DNA from: CAZEER01 sp964511215
GTDB taxonomy: Bacteria; Fidelibacterota; Marinisomatia; Marinisomatales; UBA1611
Length of the DNA: 11,279 nt
Assembly (NCBI GenBank): GCA_964511215.1
Contig: CAZEER010000068.1
Coordinates: 1-11,279, forward strand
Reading direction: 5' to 3'
Every line of letters starts with the position of its first letter. The first letter of the stretch is position 1. Positions 1 to 6,821 of this stretch are shown here, piece by piece. The translations under genes and the position numbers were made by a program. Below the pieces are notes generated by a model. It was not told where the DNA came from, searched no databases, and was given only the letters and a program-made list of their open reading frames with translations.

Positions 1-915
1 GGTTTCCCCTTTATAAATTTCAAAGGTTACACCGTTTAAAGCCAAAACAGCATTCTTTTTTCTGCCATATGTTTTGTATAAATCTTTAACATATAATATT
101 GGCTCTTGGGGAGGGGTAAATTTTGGCTTTGGGATTTGAGTTGGTGGTCTTTTAAGGAATTTTTTGAGGCTTGTAACATATGCATTATCCGATTTTTCAA
201 AAATTGTTTTTGCATTATCTACTTCAACAATCTTCCCTGATTTTAAAACTGCTATTCTATCACAATACCTTTGAACGCTGATTAAATCATGTGAGATGAG
301 TAAAACTGATATATTAAGGTCTTTTTGAAGAGAAAACAGCAAGTTTAATATTTCTGTTTTTATGTAGGCGTCTAAACCTGTTGTTATCTCATCAGCAATA
401 ATAAATTTCGGCTCAACTGACATCGCTAACGCAATCATAACTCTTTGCATCTGCCCCCCTGATAATTGATGGGGAAACCGTCCTAATATACCGGGAACCT
501 CATGAAGGTATACTTTGTGAATCCACTCTAGGGCTTGTTTCTTTGCTTTCTTTTTATCATAGCCAAATCTTTTCATTAGAACAATAGTAAACTGTGTTTC
601 TATTGTTTGTAGTGGATTTAATGATTGCATGGGATCTTGGTATATTATGGAGACCTTAACACCTCTCAGTTTTGCTATTCTTGTAAATGAATCAAAACAA
701 TGTGTGGTGGACCCACCAGAAACAAAGCACCCCCTTGGCAACAAGTCTATTAACGCAGAGGCAAGCATACTTTTTCCACTGCCTGTTTCGCCAATAAGGC
801 CAAGGTTTTCTCCTTGCTTAATATTTAGGTTAATATTATCTAGTATTATTGATGGGTTTTTCTCTAAACACGAGCTGATAGTCATGTTCTTTATTTTATA
901 GAGTGTCTTACTCAT
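1..915 (-). CDS. Tandem (DppD-DppF-type) ABC transporter ATP-binding protein, 3' end outside the window
   Basis: This is the cytoplasmic ATPase that powers the adjacent peptide-type importer. The 305 visible residues contain a full first nucleotide-binding domain: Walker A GETGSGKS (residues 42-49), Q-loop Gln93 in YQDPMQSLNP, signature LSGGQ (151-155), Walker B Asp175-Glu176 and H-loop His209 in SHD. After a Pro-rich linker (about 256-272) a second ATPase domain begins (PILYVKDLYKTYG) and runs off the window before its Walker A, so the protein is a DppD-DppF style fusion of which a little over half is seen. The ATG at 915 is 3 bases after the stop of the upstream permease (TAA-ATA-ATG), which implies translational coupling. 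One oddity is that the usual DEPTT after Walker B reads DEITT here, while the catalytic Glu is kept. Related fusions include YejF and GsiA. The family call is secure; the substrate is unknown. Confidence 0.93.
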   Translation of the reverse strand, partial: MSKTLYKIKNMTISSCLEKNPSIILDNINLNIKQGENLGLIGETGSGKSMLASALIDLLPRGCFVSGGSTTHCFDSFTRIAKLRGVKVSIIYQDPMQSLNPLQTIETQFTIVLMKRFGYDKKKAKKQALEWIHKVYLHEVPGILGRFPHQLSGGQMQRVMIALAMSVEPKFIIADEITTGLDAYIKTEILNLLFSLQKDLNISVLLISHDLISVQRYCDRIAVLKSGKIVEVDNAKTIFEKSDNAYVTSLKKFLKRPPTQIPKPKFTPPQEPILYVKDLYKTYGRKKNAVLALNGVTFEIYKGET

Positions 916-918
916 TAT

Positions 919-1752
919 TTAACTTTTTACGGTTGTAGTATTTCGCATTTCATCACCGATAATATTGAAAGACGCAACTGTTAATAGAATGAGAATTCCT
1001 GGGAAAAAAACCTCCCACCAGTGGTTTATAAATTGCGAACGTGACTGTGTAATAAGTAAACCCCACTCAACATCTGGGTGTTGTGCCCCTAGGCCTATAA
1101 AAGAAAGTCCGGCCGCAGTTAATATTGCATAACCCGCATCAATAGTAGCTTGTGTCCCAATTGGGCTAAAGCTGTTTGGTAAGATATGAGTTTTAATGAT
1201 ATGGAACTTATTGGCGCCCATGCTTCTTGATATGGAAACATAATCCAACGTTGAAATAATTAAGGCCTGGGATCGCGCTATTCTAACATACCACGGGAAC
1301 CAAGAAACTGCTATCCCAAATATAACATTGTTTAATGATGGTCCAAGTGCGGCGGTAATAGCGAGCGGCAGTATTAACGGAGGAAATGCTAGAAAACCAT
1401 CTGTGATCCTCATTATTATTTCATCAGTGCGCTTGCCGGCAACTCCAGAATACATTCCAATAGGTGCCCCTATCAAAACGGAAAAAAAGACAACTCCAAA
1501 TGCTACTTTTAACGAATAGAATCCCGCACGAATAGTTATAGTAAACATATCTCTGCCAGCTGCATCAGTACCAAACCAGTGTGATAATGATGGTGGTTGT
1601 CCTGCTGATTCAAAATGAACTGCACCATATATATCTTGCTCATATGGCGATATAAATGGAATAAAAATTGAGAGAGACAACAAGACACACAAAAACACAA
1701 ACGCCAACAGAGCAAGTTTTCTTATAAATAAATTCTGGAAAAATATTTTCAT
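919..1752 (-). CDS. dppC: DppC/OppC-like ABC transporter permease
   Basis: This 277-residue inner-membrane permease is one half of the translocation channel of the importer. An N-terminal membrane segment (about residues 13-33) is followed by a loop with the family motif FGTDAAGRD (60-68). Several further helices lead to the cytoplasmic EAA loop around residues 171-192 (SISRSMGANKFHIIKTHILP), which docks on the ATPase. The C-terminal AGLSFIGLGAQHPDVEWG block (214-231) is characteristic of DppC/OppC. I chose the ATG at 1752 because it lies one base beyond the stop of the upstream permease and gives a normal N-terminus. An in-frame ATG at 1794 would add 14 residues inside the upstream gene without a visible ribosome binding site. 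Length and motifs are normal for the family. Peptides are the default substrate, but nickel, oligosaccharides and other solutes are carried by relatives. Confidence 0.94.
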   Translation of the reverse strand: MKIFFQNLFIRKLALLAFVFLCVLLSLSIFIPFISPYEQDIYGAVHFESAGQPPSLSHWFGTDAAGRDMFTITIRAGFYSLKVAFGVVFFSVLIGAPIGMYSGVAGKRTDEIIMRITDGFLAFPPLILPLAITAALGPSLNNVIFGIAVSWFPWYVRIARSQALIISTLDYVSISRSMGANKFHIIKTHILPNSFSPIGTQATIDAGYAILTAAGLSFIGLGAQHPDVEWGLLITQSRSQFINHWWEVFFPGILILLTVASFNIIGDEMRNTTTVKS

Positions 1753-1753
1753 G

Positions 1754-2767
1754 TTACTTATGGATTCTAGGATCAATAAGTGCATAAAAAACATCTATTG
1801 AAAAATTGATGATTACATATGTTGCTGTATAAAGAAACGTGACCCCTATAATGGCAGGAAAATCACTTGTCAGAATTGATAAAACACTAAACTGTCCTAA
1901 GCCTGGCCAATCAAAAATTGACTCAACAAGAAAGGTTCCACCAAGCATAAGGCCAAAACTTAATCCTCCAACGGTGGATACTGGTATAAGGGTGTTCTTG
2001 TACGCAGATTTTCTAATGATTTCATTCTCATCAAAACCGTAAGAAACAAATGTTTTAAAAAATGGCTCATTCATCGTATCCATCATTGCAGAACGAGTCG
2101 TGCGTAAAATAATTCCCAACACACCAAGAGACATGGTAAGTGCGGGCAACATTATGTGTTTTAACCCATCAAAGAACAGATTCCACTCTGCAGAAAAAAA
2201 ACTGTCAATCAATAGAAAGCCACTATTGTAAAGCAATTGAGAATCTGAAGAAGCAATTCCCGCATATCGCCCCTGGAGAGGGAGCCAGTGTAAAATCCCA
2301 AAAAAAATTAATTGTAAAATCATCCCAAGCCAAAAAACAGGTATTGATAGACCAATATAACCAAAGCCTCTTACAAAATAATCAAATAATGTGTTTGGTT
2401 TCAACGCAGATAATAGACCCATTGGAAAACCAATTATAAGTGATATTAATATTGAAAACAGGACAAGTTCAAAGGTGGCAGAAAAACGGCTTGCCAATTC
2501 TATAATAACAGGCTGCCTTGTTCGTAGTGAAACACCGAAATCCAATGTACCAACATTTTTTAAAAAAGACATATATTGTTTATAGGCGGGTTCATTAAAA
2601 CCTAGGTTTTGCCTTGCTTTTTCTATCTGGTCTTTGGTTGGATGGTCTCCCACCCACAAATACACCGGATCACCCGGAAGCCACCGAATAATAAAAAAAA
2701 CTACACTGCTTACAATAAACAGTATTACAATCATGAAAACCAATCTCTGAAGAATATATTTGAACAT
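1754..2767 (-). CDS. dppB: DppB/OppB-like ABC transporter permease
   Basis: This 337-residue inner-membrane permease is the partner of the DppC-like protein. It opens with the typical first helix followed by FFIIRWLPGDP (about residues 24-34). It then shows a periplasmic segment containing LDFGVSLRTRQPV (75-87) and further helices. The EAA-type loop around residues 237-262 contains YGFDENEIIRKSAYKNTLIP. The family block GGTFLVESIFDWPGLGQ follows (276-292), and the protein ends in ALIDPRI, as DppB proteins do. In the EAA loop the usual Ala-Lys-Gly core reads Ser-Tyr-Gly, a modest divergence. Its ATG shares one base with the stop of the solute-binding protein gene (TAATG), so the two are translationally coupled. 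The substrate cannot be read from the sequence. Confidence 0.95.
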   Translation of the reverse strand: MFKYILQRLVFMIVILFIVSSVVFFIIRWLPGDPVYLWVGDHPTKDQIEKARQNLGFNEPAYKQYMSFLKNVGTLDFGVSLRTRQPVIIELASRFSATFELVLFSILISLIIGFPMGLLSALKPNTLFDYFVRGFGYIGLSIPVFWLGMILQLIFFGILHWLPLQGRYAGIASSDSQLLYNSGFLLIDSFFSAEWNLFFDGLKHIMLPALTMSLGVLGIILRTTRSAMMDTMNEPFFKTFVSYGFDENEIIRKSAYKNTLIPVSTVGGLSFGLMLGGTFLVESIFDWPGLGQFSVLSILTSDFPAIIGVTFLYTATYVIINFSIDVFYALIDPRIHK

Positions 2768-3562
2768 TAACGTCGACTTAGGTCATAAACAAATATAGTA
2801 GAATATGCGGGATTATTGTTTAACCCTTTTATGCTGCTTCTACGTACTGATGGTATCTTAATATCCACCGCAGGAACAACTACACAGTCATTTATAAGTA
2901 TATCCTGTAATTCTTTATATATTTTTCTAGAAGATTCAGGTTCAACAGATTCTAACTCCCATGCTTTCTTTGTGAGAGAATCCACAACAACATTGCTATA
3001 ATAAGAGAGATTAAAAAGAGGCGGGGTTTGCGTATGGTACAATGCAAAAAACAAGTCTGATGGTGATGAAACTGTTGGCCACCAGGCCATAGATATAATG
3101 TTAGGCGCTGAGTCTAATTTTTTTGCCTTGTCCCAGTTTGTAGACCACAGTCCGGGTTTTAAATCAAGGCTCACTCCTATTTTTCTAAGATTATCTAATA
3201 ACATAAATGCCGTTAAACGATATTCTTCATATGTAGACACAAAAGAAAAATCTGTTTTTAAATTAGTTAAATTTATTTTTGATTTTTTTAGATACCGTTT
3301 TGCCATATCTAAATCAAACCTCAGTAGGCTATCTGGCTCTTGGAACAATGGNNNNNNNNNNNNNNNNNNNNNNNNNNNNNNNNNNNNNNNNNNNNNNNNN
3401 NNNNNNNNNNNNNNNNNNNNNNNNNNNNNNNNNNNNNNNNNNNNNNNNNNNTATAAAAACATTTTCATTCTTTTTATCATAATTGGAACAATTTATTTGA
3501 AATAAAAAAATTAGAATGCAAATACTTGTTATATGTATAAAACTCTTAATTGTTTTTTCCAA
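2767..3562 (-). CDS. Family 5 extracellular solute-binding (lipo)protein, interrupted by an assembly gap
   Basis: This is the substrate-capturing subunit of the importer. The C-terminal 194 residues (3351-2770) match the end of SBP_bac_5 proteins: LLDNLRKIGVSLDLKPG, then WSTNWDKAKK, an IISMAWWPTVSSPSD segment, YYSNVVVDSL and the late VVPAVDIKIPSVRRSS strand region. The N-terminus lies across the gap at 3562-3452: 37 residues with a basic start, a hydrophobic stretch and Cys25 followed by a polar SNYDKKN linker, which looks like a lipoprotein signal although the lipobox (QINC) is not canonical. The start is TTG at 3562. An in-frame stop lies two codons upstream and no in-frame ATG is available before the gap. 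The two sides are out of frame across the 100 N, so the true gap must be a multiple of three. Family members usually have 500-600 residues, so about 270-370 residues are probably missing. Confidence 0.85.
3352..3451. other. Assembly gap (100 N) inside the solute-binding protein gene
   Basis: There are exactly 100 undetermined bases, the conventional placeholder for a gap of unknown size. The coding frames on either side do not match over 100 bases, and the protein is far too short for its family. The real insert is therefore probably around 0.8-1.1 kb (inference). Confidence 0.98.
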
Positions 3563-3613
3563 AAATACTTATCTGTAGGGTACTAAAAAACTTTCTGGAC
3601 AACCTGGGTGAAG

Positions 3614-5296
3614 TTATTTGCTTAAGATCATTTTTTTAGTGATGCTTTTCCCACCCGACCTAAGGTTATAAAAATAAACACCGCTGGATACGGGTTGATT
3701 ATTGTAATCTACACTGCTCCACCTATCTCTATGGGTTCCTGGTTCTCTATTTCCTTCAAACACGGTGTATACCAGTTTACCCCTTATATCATATATCCTT
3801 AAGGATATATCACCCGATTCATTCAGTGTATATACAAACCTGGTTTCAGGGTTAAAGGGGTTTGGATAGTTTTGGTTAATATCAATCATCTTTGGGATTG
3901 TTTTTTCTGTGTTTTTTATATTAAGTGTTCCACCATGTTCAATCATGAATAAGTGTGGTTTATCTGGAGCAAAACTGGCAGATGAAAAAACAATGTCATT
4001 TTTGTTATCATTATCAACATCGCCAGAAAAAAGTTTCGCTACTCGAACTTTCCCTTGGTCATTTCCAGGGGTATAATTGTCTGTTGTGTCATCCATAAAA
4101 ATAATGTGCTCATTATAATTTTCAATTAAAAGGGGGTCTCCCCCAATATACTCCCAGTCATACAACGCTTCATCATAATGCCCGGCTAAATAAAGATTTG
4201 GGTTTCCGTCCCCATCAGCATCCCCATTTATTATTTGACGCAATCCACCAGTATAGCTCGCAAAATAATTAAAATCAGCAAAAGAAAGGGTGCTAACATC
4301 ATCTATGTTTCCTGCGACATAGAACTTACCCGGCGCTAAGAGTGTACCTGTTAACGTATTTGTCCCAGATGTTAGTACGAAGAGCTCACTAGAACCATCA
4401 TCGTTGATATCGTAAACAAGAACTCCCTGATTTCCTCTTTCATAAAATTCTGAACTCGCATAAAAATCTGTTTGATATTCATATTGGTTTTCTGCCACGT
4501 TTTCATATACAATTATATGATAGTATTCAAAAGCAACGGTATAGATTTCTTTTAGTCCATCACCATCAAGGTCCCCTATTGAAAGATTATAACCACTCCA
4601 ATTTGTCCAAGAATTATCTTCAAATTCTATATTAAATATAGCTGAATCATTTATGATCGTATCTAGCTCAAATATCATTAACCTACTGCTGCCTCCAGTT
4701 GTGTGCTCCTCCCAGGGACCATTCATTACAGATGTAATAATCTCTTCTTTGTTATCACCATCAATATCTTCAACAAATATTTGCCCCGCTTCCCAAATAC
4801 TATCTAAACCCATGTCCCACTTGTATGTTGGGTTGGATAAAAAAGACATCGAGTCAGGGTTCCATTCAAATATTTGCAATCCACTCTGCCCGGATACACC
4901 TGGACTAGTGTCAACTAATGATAAAATTTCCAGATTGTTATCTCCATCTATATCACCAACCGCAACACTAGAATATGCATCGTAATCACAACTTAAATCG
5001 TAAAACGTATACACCCAACGGACAGCTATTGAATCGTTGCTTACCGCCTCATAGTGATAGACACCATTGCAAAATTGGCCAGCGTAGGAACTGGATACCA
5101 CAAAATCACCATATCCATCATTGTCAAAGTCATATGGTCCCACCATATTCCACGCTGGTCCAGCGGGAAACAGTCCACCTTCTCCCCAGGTACTATCTTG
5201 CCACTGTAAAATAAAAGAGCTATCTATTTCTGTAGCTAAAACGTGTGTTATGCTCAAGCTGAAATAAAACAGTATATTTGAAAATCTGGTTTTCAT
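3614..5296 (-). CDS. Secreted seven-repeat FG-GAP/VCBS-type beta-propeller protein with C-terminal sorting domain
   Basis: This 560-residue exported protein has no recognisable enzyme motif. A signal peptide spans residues 1-21 with likely cleavage after VLA. Seven Ca-binding-like repeats of the DxDxDG type start at residues 56, 115, 177, 242, 296, 359 and 426 (for example DFDNDGYGDF, DIDGDNNLEI, DLDGDGLKEI). Their spacing of 54-67 residues is what a seven-bladed integrin-like propeller would give. Residues 475-560 form a FlgD-like/type IX sorting tail: NYPNPFNPET, IYDIRGKLVY, SSGVYFYNLRSGG and a terminal KKMILSK. The protein is thus expected at the cell surface or outside, in adhesion or ligand binding. 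The start is supported by an AAAGGA ribosome binding site at 5309-5304, the best in the window. Its stop lies 51 bases before the TTG of the solute-binding protein, with no clear terminator between them, so it may be first in the importer operon. Confidence 0.9.
   Translation of the reverse strand: MKTRFSNILFYFSLSITHVLATEIDSSFILQWQDSTWGEGGLFPAGPAWNMVGPYDFDNDGYGDFVVSSSYAGQFCNGVYHYEAVSNDSIAVRWVYTFYDLSCDYDAYSSVAVGDIDGDNNLEILSLVDTSPGVSGQSGLQIFEWNPDSMSFLSNPTYKWDMGLDSIWEAGQIFVEDIDGDNKEEIITSVMNGPWEEHTTGGSSRLMIFELDTIINDSAIFNIEFEDNSWTNWSGYNLSIGDLDGDGLKEIYTVAFEYYHIIVYENVAENQYEYQTDFYASSEFYERGNQGVLVYDINDDGSSELFVLTSGTNTLTGTLLAPGKFYVAGNIDDVSTLSFADFNYFASYTGGLRQIINGDADGDGNPNLYLAGHYDEALYDWEYIGGDPLLIENYNEHIIFMDDTTDNYTPGNDQGKVRVAKLFSGDVDNDNKNDIVFSSASFAPDKPHLFMIEHGGTLNIKNTEKTIPKMIDINQNYPNPFNPETRFVYTLNESGDISLRIYDIRGKLVYTVFEGNREPGTHRDRWSSVDYNNQPVSSGVYFYNLRSGGKSITKKMILSK
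3791..3810. repeat. Perfect 20-base palindrome inside a coding region
   Basis: Ten bases, ATATATCCTT, are followed at once by their exact reverse complement. The palindrome lies in the codons for residues ISLRIY of the sorting tail of the beta-propeller protein. As RNA it could form an 8-bp stem with a TTAA loop. No T-run follows in the direction of transcription, so it is not a terminator. Confidence 0.8.
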
Positions 5297-5366
5297 TATA
5301 AAATCCTTTAATAATCTTCAATTGCTGAAGTTGATAATAGTATATTCAAACAGAAGTTAGAGCACT
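5297..5366. promoter_or_regulatory. Divergent intergenic region expected to hold two promoters
   Basis: This 70-base region separates the beta-propeller gene (minus) from the M23 peptidase gene (plus) and is the only place where transcription of both halves can start nearby. It is very AT-rich. For the minus gene an AAAGGA ribosome binding site (5304-5309) sits 7 bases from the ATG. For the plus gene TATATT at 5341-5346 is a possible -10 element with a poor -35 (TTCAAT, 5317-5322; 18-base spacing). A small inverted repeat, CTTCA-N5-TGAAG, lies at 5316-5330 and could be an operator. The promoter elements are guesses by eye, and the sigma-factor consensus of this lineage may differ. Confidence 0.5.
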
Positions 5367-6806
5367 ATGAAAAAAGTATCCAATAGATCATATAAAATTT
5401 TTGCCCCGGTCCTGTTGTGTTCCTGTCTTTTATCTCAAGAACCATTTTTAGAGATACGACCTTATACCCCACCAAGTTTTGAACAATATTCCGTATCCCA
5501 CAACATCGACCATCATTACCCACAAACAAACCAAATTGACGATTTATTTTTACGATTTGACGGCATGGAGTTTACTGAAAACCTCTTATACCCAGATTGT
5601 TTATCTGGGTTGTCCTGTTACGATGGACACGCTGGAATAGATTATTATATGCCTTTTTATAATCCTATTTTAGCTCCTGCTGATGGATATGTTTTGTGGG
5701 CATCTTTCTCACCACCAGCTGATCCTTGCCCCGGTGGAATTACTCCCAATGGTGATCAGGGAACAATTATCATTGCCCATGGCAATAGCTACTATACCGT
5801 CTACTTACATATGGCAGACCCATTAACTGTTTCTGTTGGGGATAATGTTACAACCGGAGACACTCTTGGGTTTAACGGTAATACGGGTTGCGCAATCAAT
5901 GCTCATTTGCATTTTGAAGTTCGTAAAGATCATTGGTTTTTTGACTCCAATGAACCATATACAGTAGATCCTTTTGGGTGGTGGCATAATAATGCTGACC
6001 CCATAGAAGAGTTTCGGAATAATCGCAGCGAATGGCTCTGGGTTTCAGATTTATCTGTTGATGATGGTGACAATGGTTTTCAAAGATTTCAAGGTCCTGA
6101 GTGGACCTATTTAAACTCTGGGTTCAATAATGATTGTTGGGTTGCACCTTCAGTAACTAATTTTTCTGATAGCCGGCATTATGCAATTTGGGTGCCGTAC
6201 CTTGAAAATGCTGGTGAGTATAATATTGAAGTCTTTATTCCAAGCGGAGTTGACGCTGCTACAGAGGCAATCTATGAACTCTATATTAAAAATGAAGATG
6301 GCACAAGTCTTCAAACAGATTTTGTTGTAAATCAAAGGTCCAATCCGGATAATTTTACAGTTTTTACAACCGCTGAATTACCATCGGGTTCAAATTGTAG
6401 TATAATCCTGAGAGACGTTGTTAACCCTTCTTCAACAGGATTAAATGTTGTCTTTGATGCAATTCGATTTACCCCCATGTTCTCTTCTATTTCATCAGAA
6501 AAGTTTGATACCAATAATATTACCGCAAGAAAAATTATAATTGAGTCTGTATTCCCTAATCCATTTAACTCGTCAACAACCATAAGATATAATATAAAAG
6601 AAAAAGGACAAGTCAATATTTCAATATTTAATTCATCCGGGAAAAAAATTAGAGATGTCTACAATAAGAATCAAACCTCCGGAACCTATCGTTTTAATTG
6701 GGATGGAAAGTCACAATCAGGGTATAGATTGCCCTCTGGTCTTTATTTTTTCTCCATTGAATCCAATGGAGAAAGCACAGTGAAAAAACTTGTCTATTTA
6801 AAATAG
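5367..6806 (+). CDS. Secreted M23 (LytM-type) metallopeptidase with golvesin-like domain and C-terminal sorting domain
   Basis: This 479-residue zinc endopeptidase is expected to act outside the cytoplasm, typically on peptidoglycan cross-links. A signal peptide covers about residues 1-23. The M23 domain (about 85-205) keeps the full catalytic set: HxxxD at His88/Asp92 in GHAGID, His148 in YLHM, and HxH at His180/His182 in AHLHFE. By analogy with LytM, His88, Asp92 and His182 bind zinc, and His148 and His180 are catalytic. Residues about 250-370 resemble the golvesin/Xly-type beta-sandwich, ending in VVFDAIRFTP, and may bind a polysaccharide or cell wall. Residues 394-479 are a sorting tail: VFPNPFNSST, IFNSSGKKI, LPSGLYFFS and a terminal VKKLVYLK. 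The ribosome binding site is weak. The next gene starts 15 bases after the stop. A lysostaphin-like or envelope-remodelling role cannot be separated from a nutritional one. Confidence 0.92.
   Translation: MKKVSNRSYKIFAPVLLCSCLLSQEPFLEIRPYTPPSFEQYSVSHNIDHHYPQTNQIDDLFLRFDGMEFTENLLYPDCLSGLSCYDGHAGIDYYMPFYNPILAPADGYVLWASFSPPADPCPGGITPNGDQGTIIIAHGNSYYTVYLHMADPLTVSVGDNVTTGDTLGFNGNTGCAINAHLHFEVRKDHWFFDSNEPYTVDPFGWWHNNADPIEEFRNNRSEWLWVSDLSVDDGDNGFQRFQGPEWTYLNSGFNNDCWVAPSVTNFSDSRHYAIWVPYLENAGEYNIEVFIPSGVDAATEAIYELYIKNEDGTSLQTDFVVNQRSNPDNFTVFTTAELPSGSNCSIILRDVVNPSSTGLNVVFDAIRFTPMFSSISSEKFDTNNITARKIIIESVFPNPFNSSTTIRYNIKEKGQVNISIFNSSGKKIRDVYNKNQTSGTYRFNWDGKSQSGYRLPSGLYFFSIESNGESTVKKLVYLK
6749..6774 (+). 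repeat. Perfect 11-bp inverted repeat with 4-base loop near the 3' end of the M23 gene
   Basis: The arm TTTCTCCATTG (6749-6759) and its exact reverse complement (6764-6774) flank an AATC loop. The repeat lies within the codons for SIESNGES, about 30 bases before the stop. A T-run precedes rather than follows the stem and GAAAG comes after it, so it does not look like an intrinsic terminator. In mRNA it would form a strong hairpin just upstream of the NhaC start. Confidence 0.85.
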
Positions 6807-6821
6807 TTTATTGTAAATATT

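Noticed and set aside
1156..1165. Ten-base palindrome CCCAATTGGG in the DppC-like gene
   Set aside because: Its length is expected by chance and it sits in coding sequence.
1753..1794. Longer start for the DppC-like permease at 1794
   Set aside because: It adds 14 residues inside the upstream permease gene, with no ribosome binding site; the ATG at 1752 follows the stop by one base.
3452..3480. ATG at 3480 as start of the solute-binding protein
   Set aside because: It is in a different frame from the export signal and is joined to the C-terminal part only through undetermined bases; the signal-bearing TTG frame is far more likely.
3563..3613. Possible terminator between the propeller and solute-binding protein genes
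   Set aside because: Only a weak AACTT/AAGTT pairing with a long loop precedes the T-run, with no stable GC stem.
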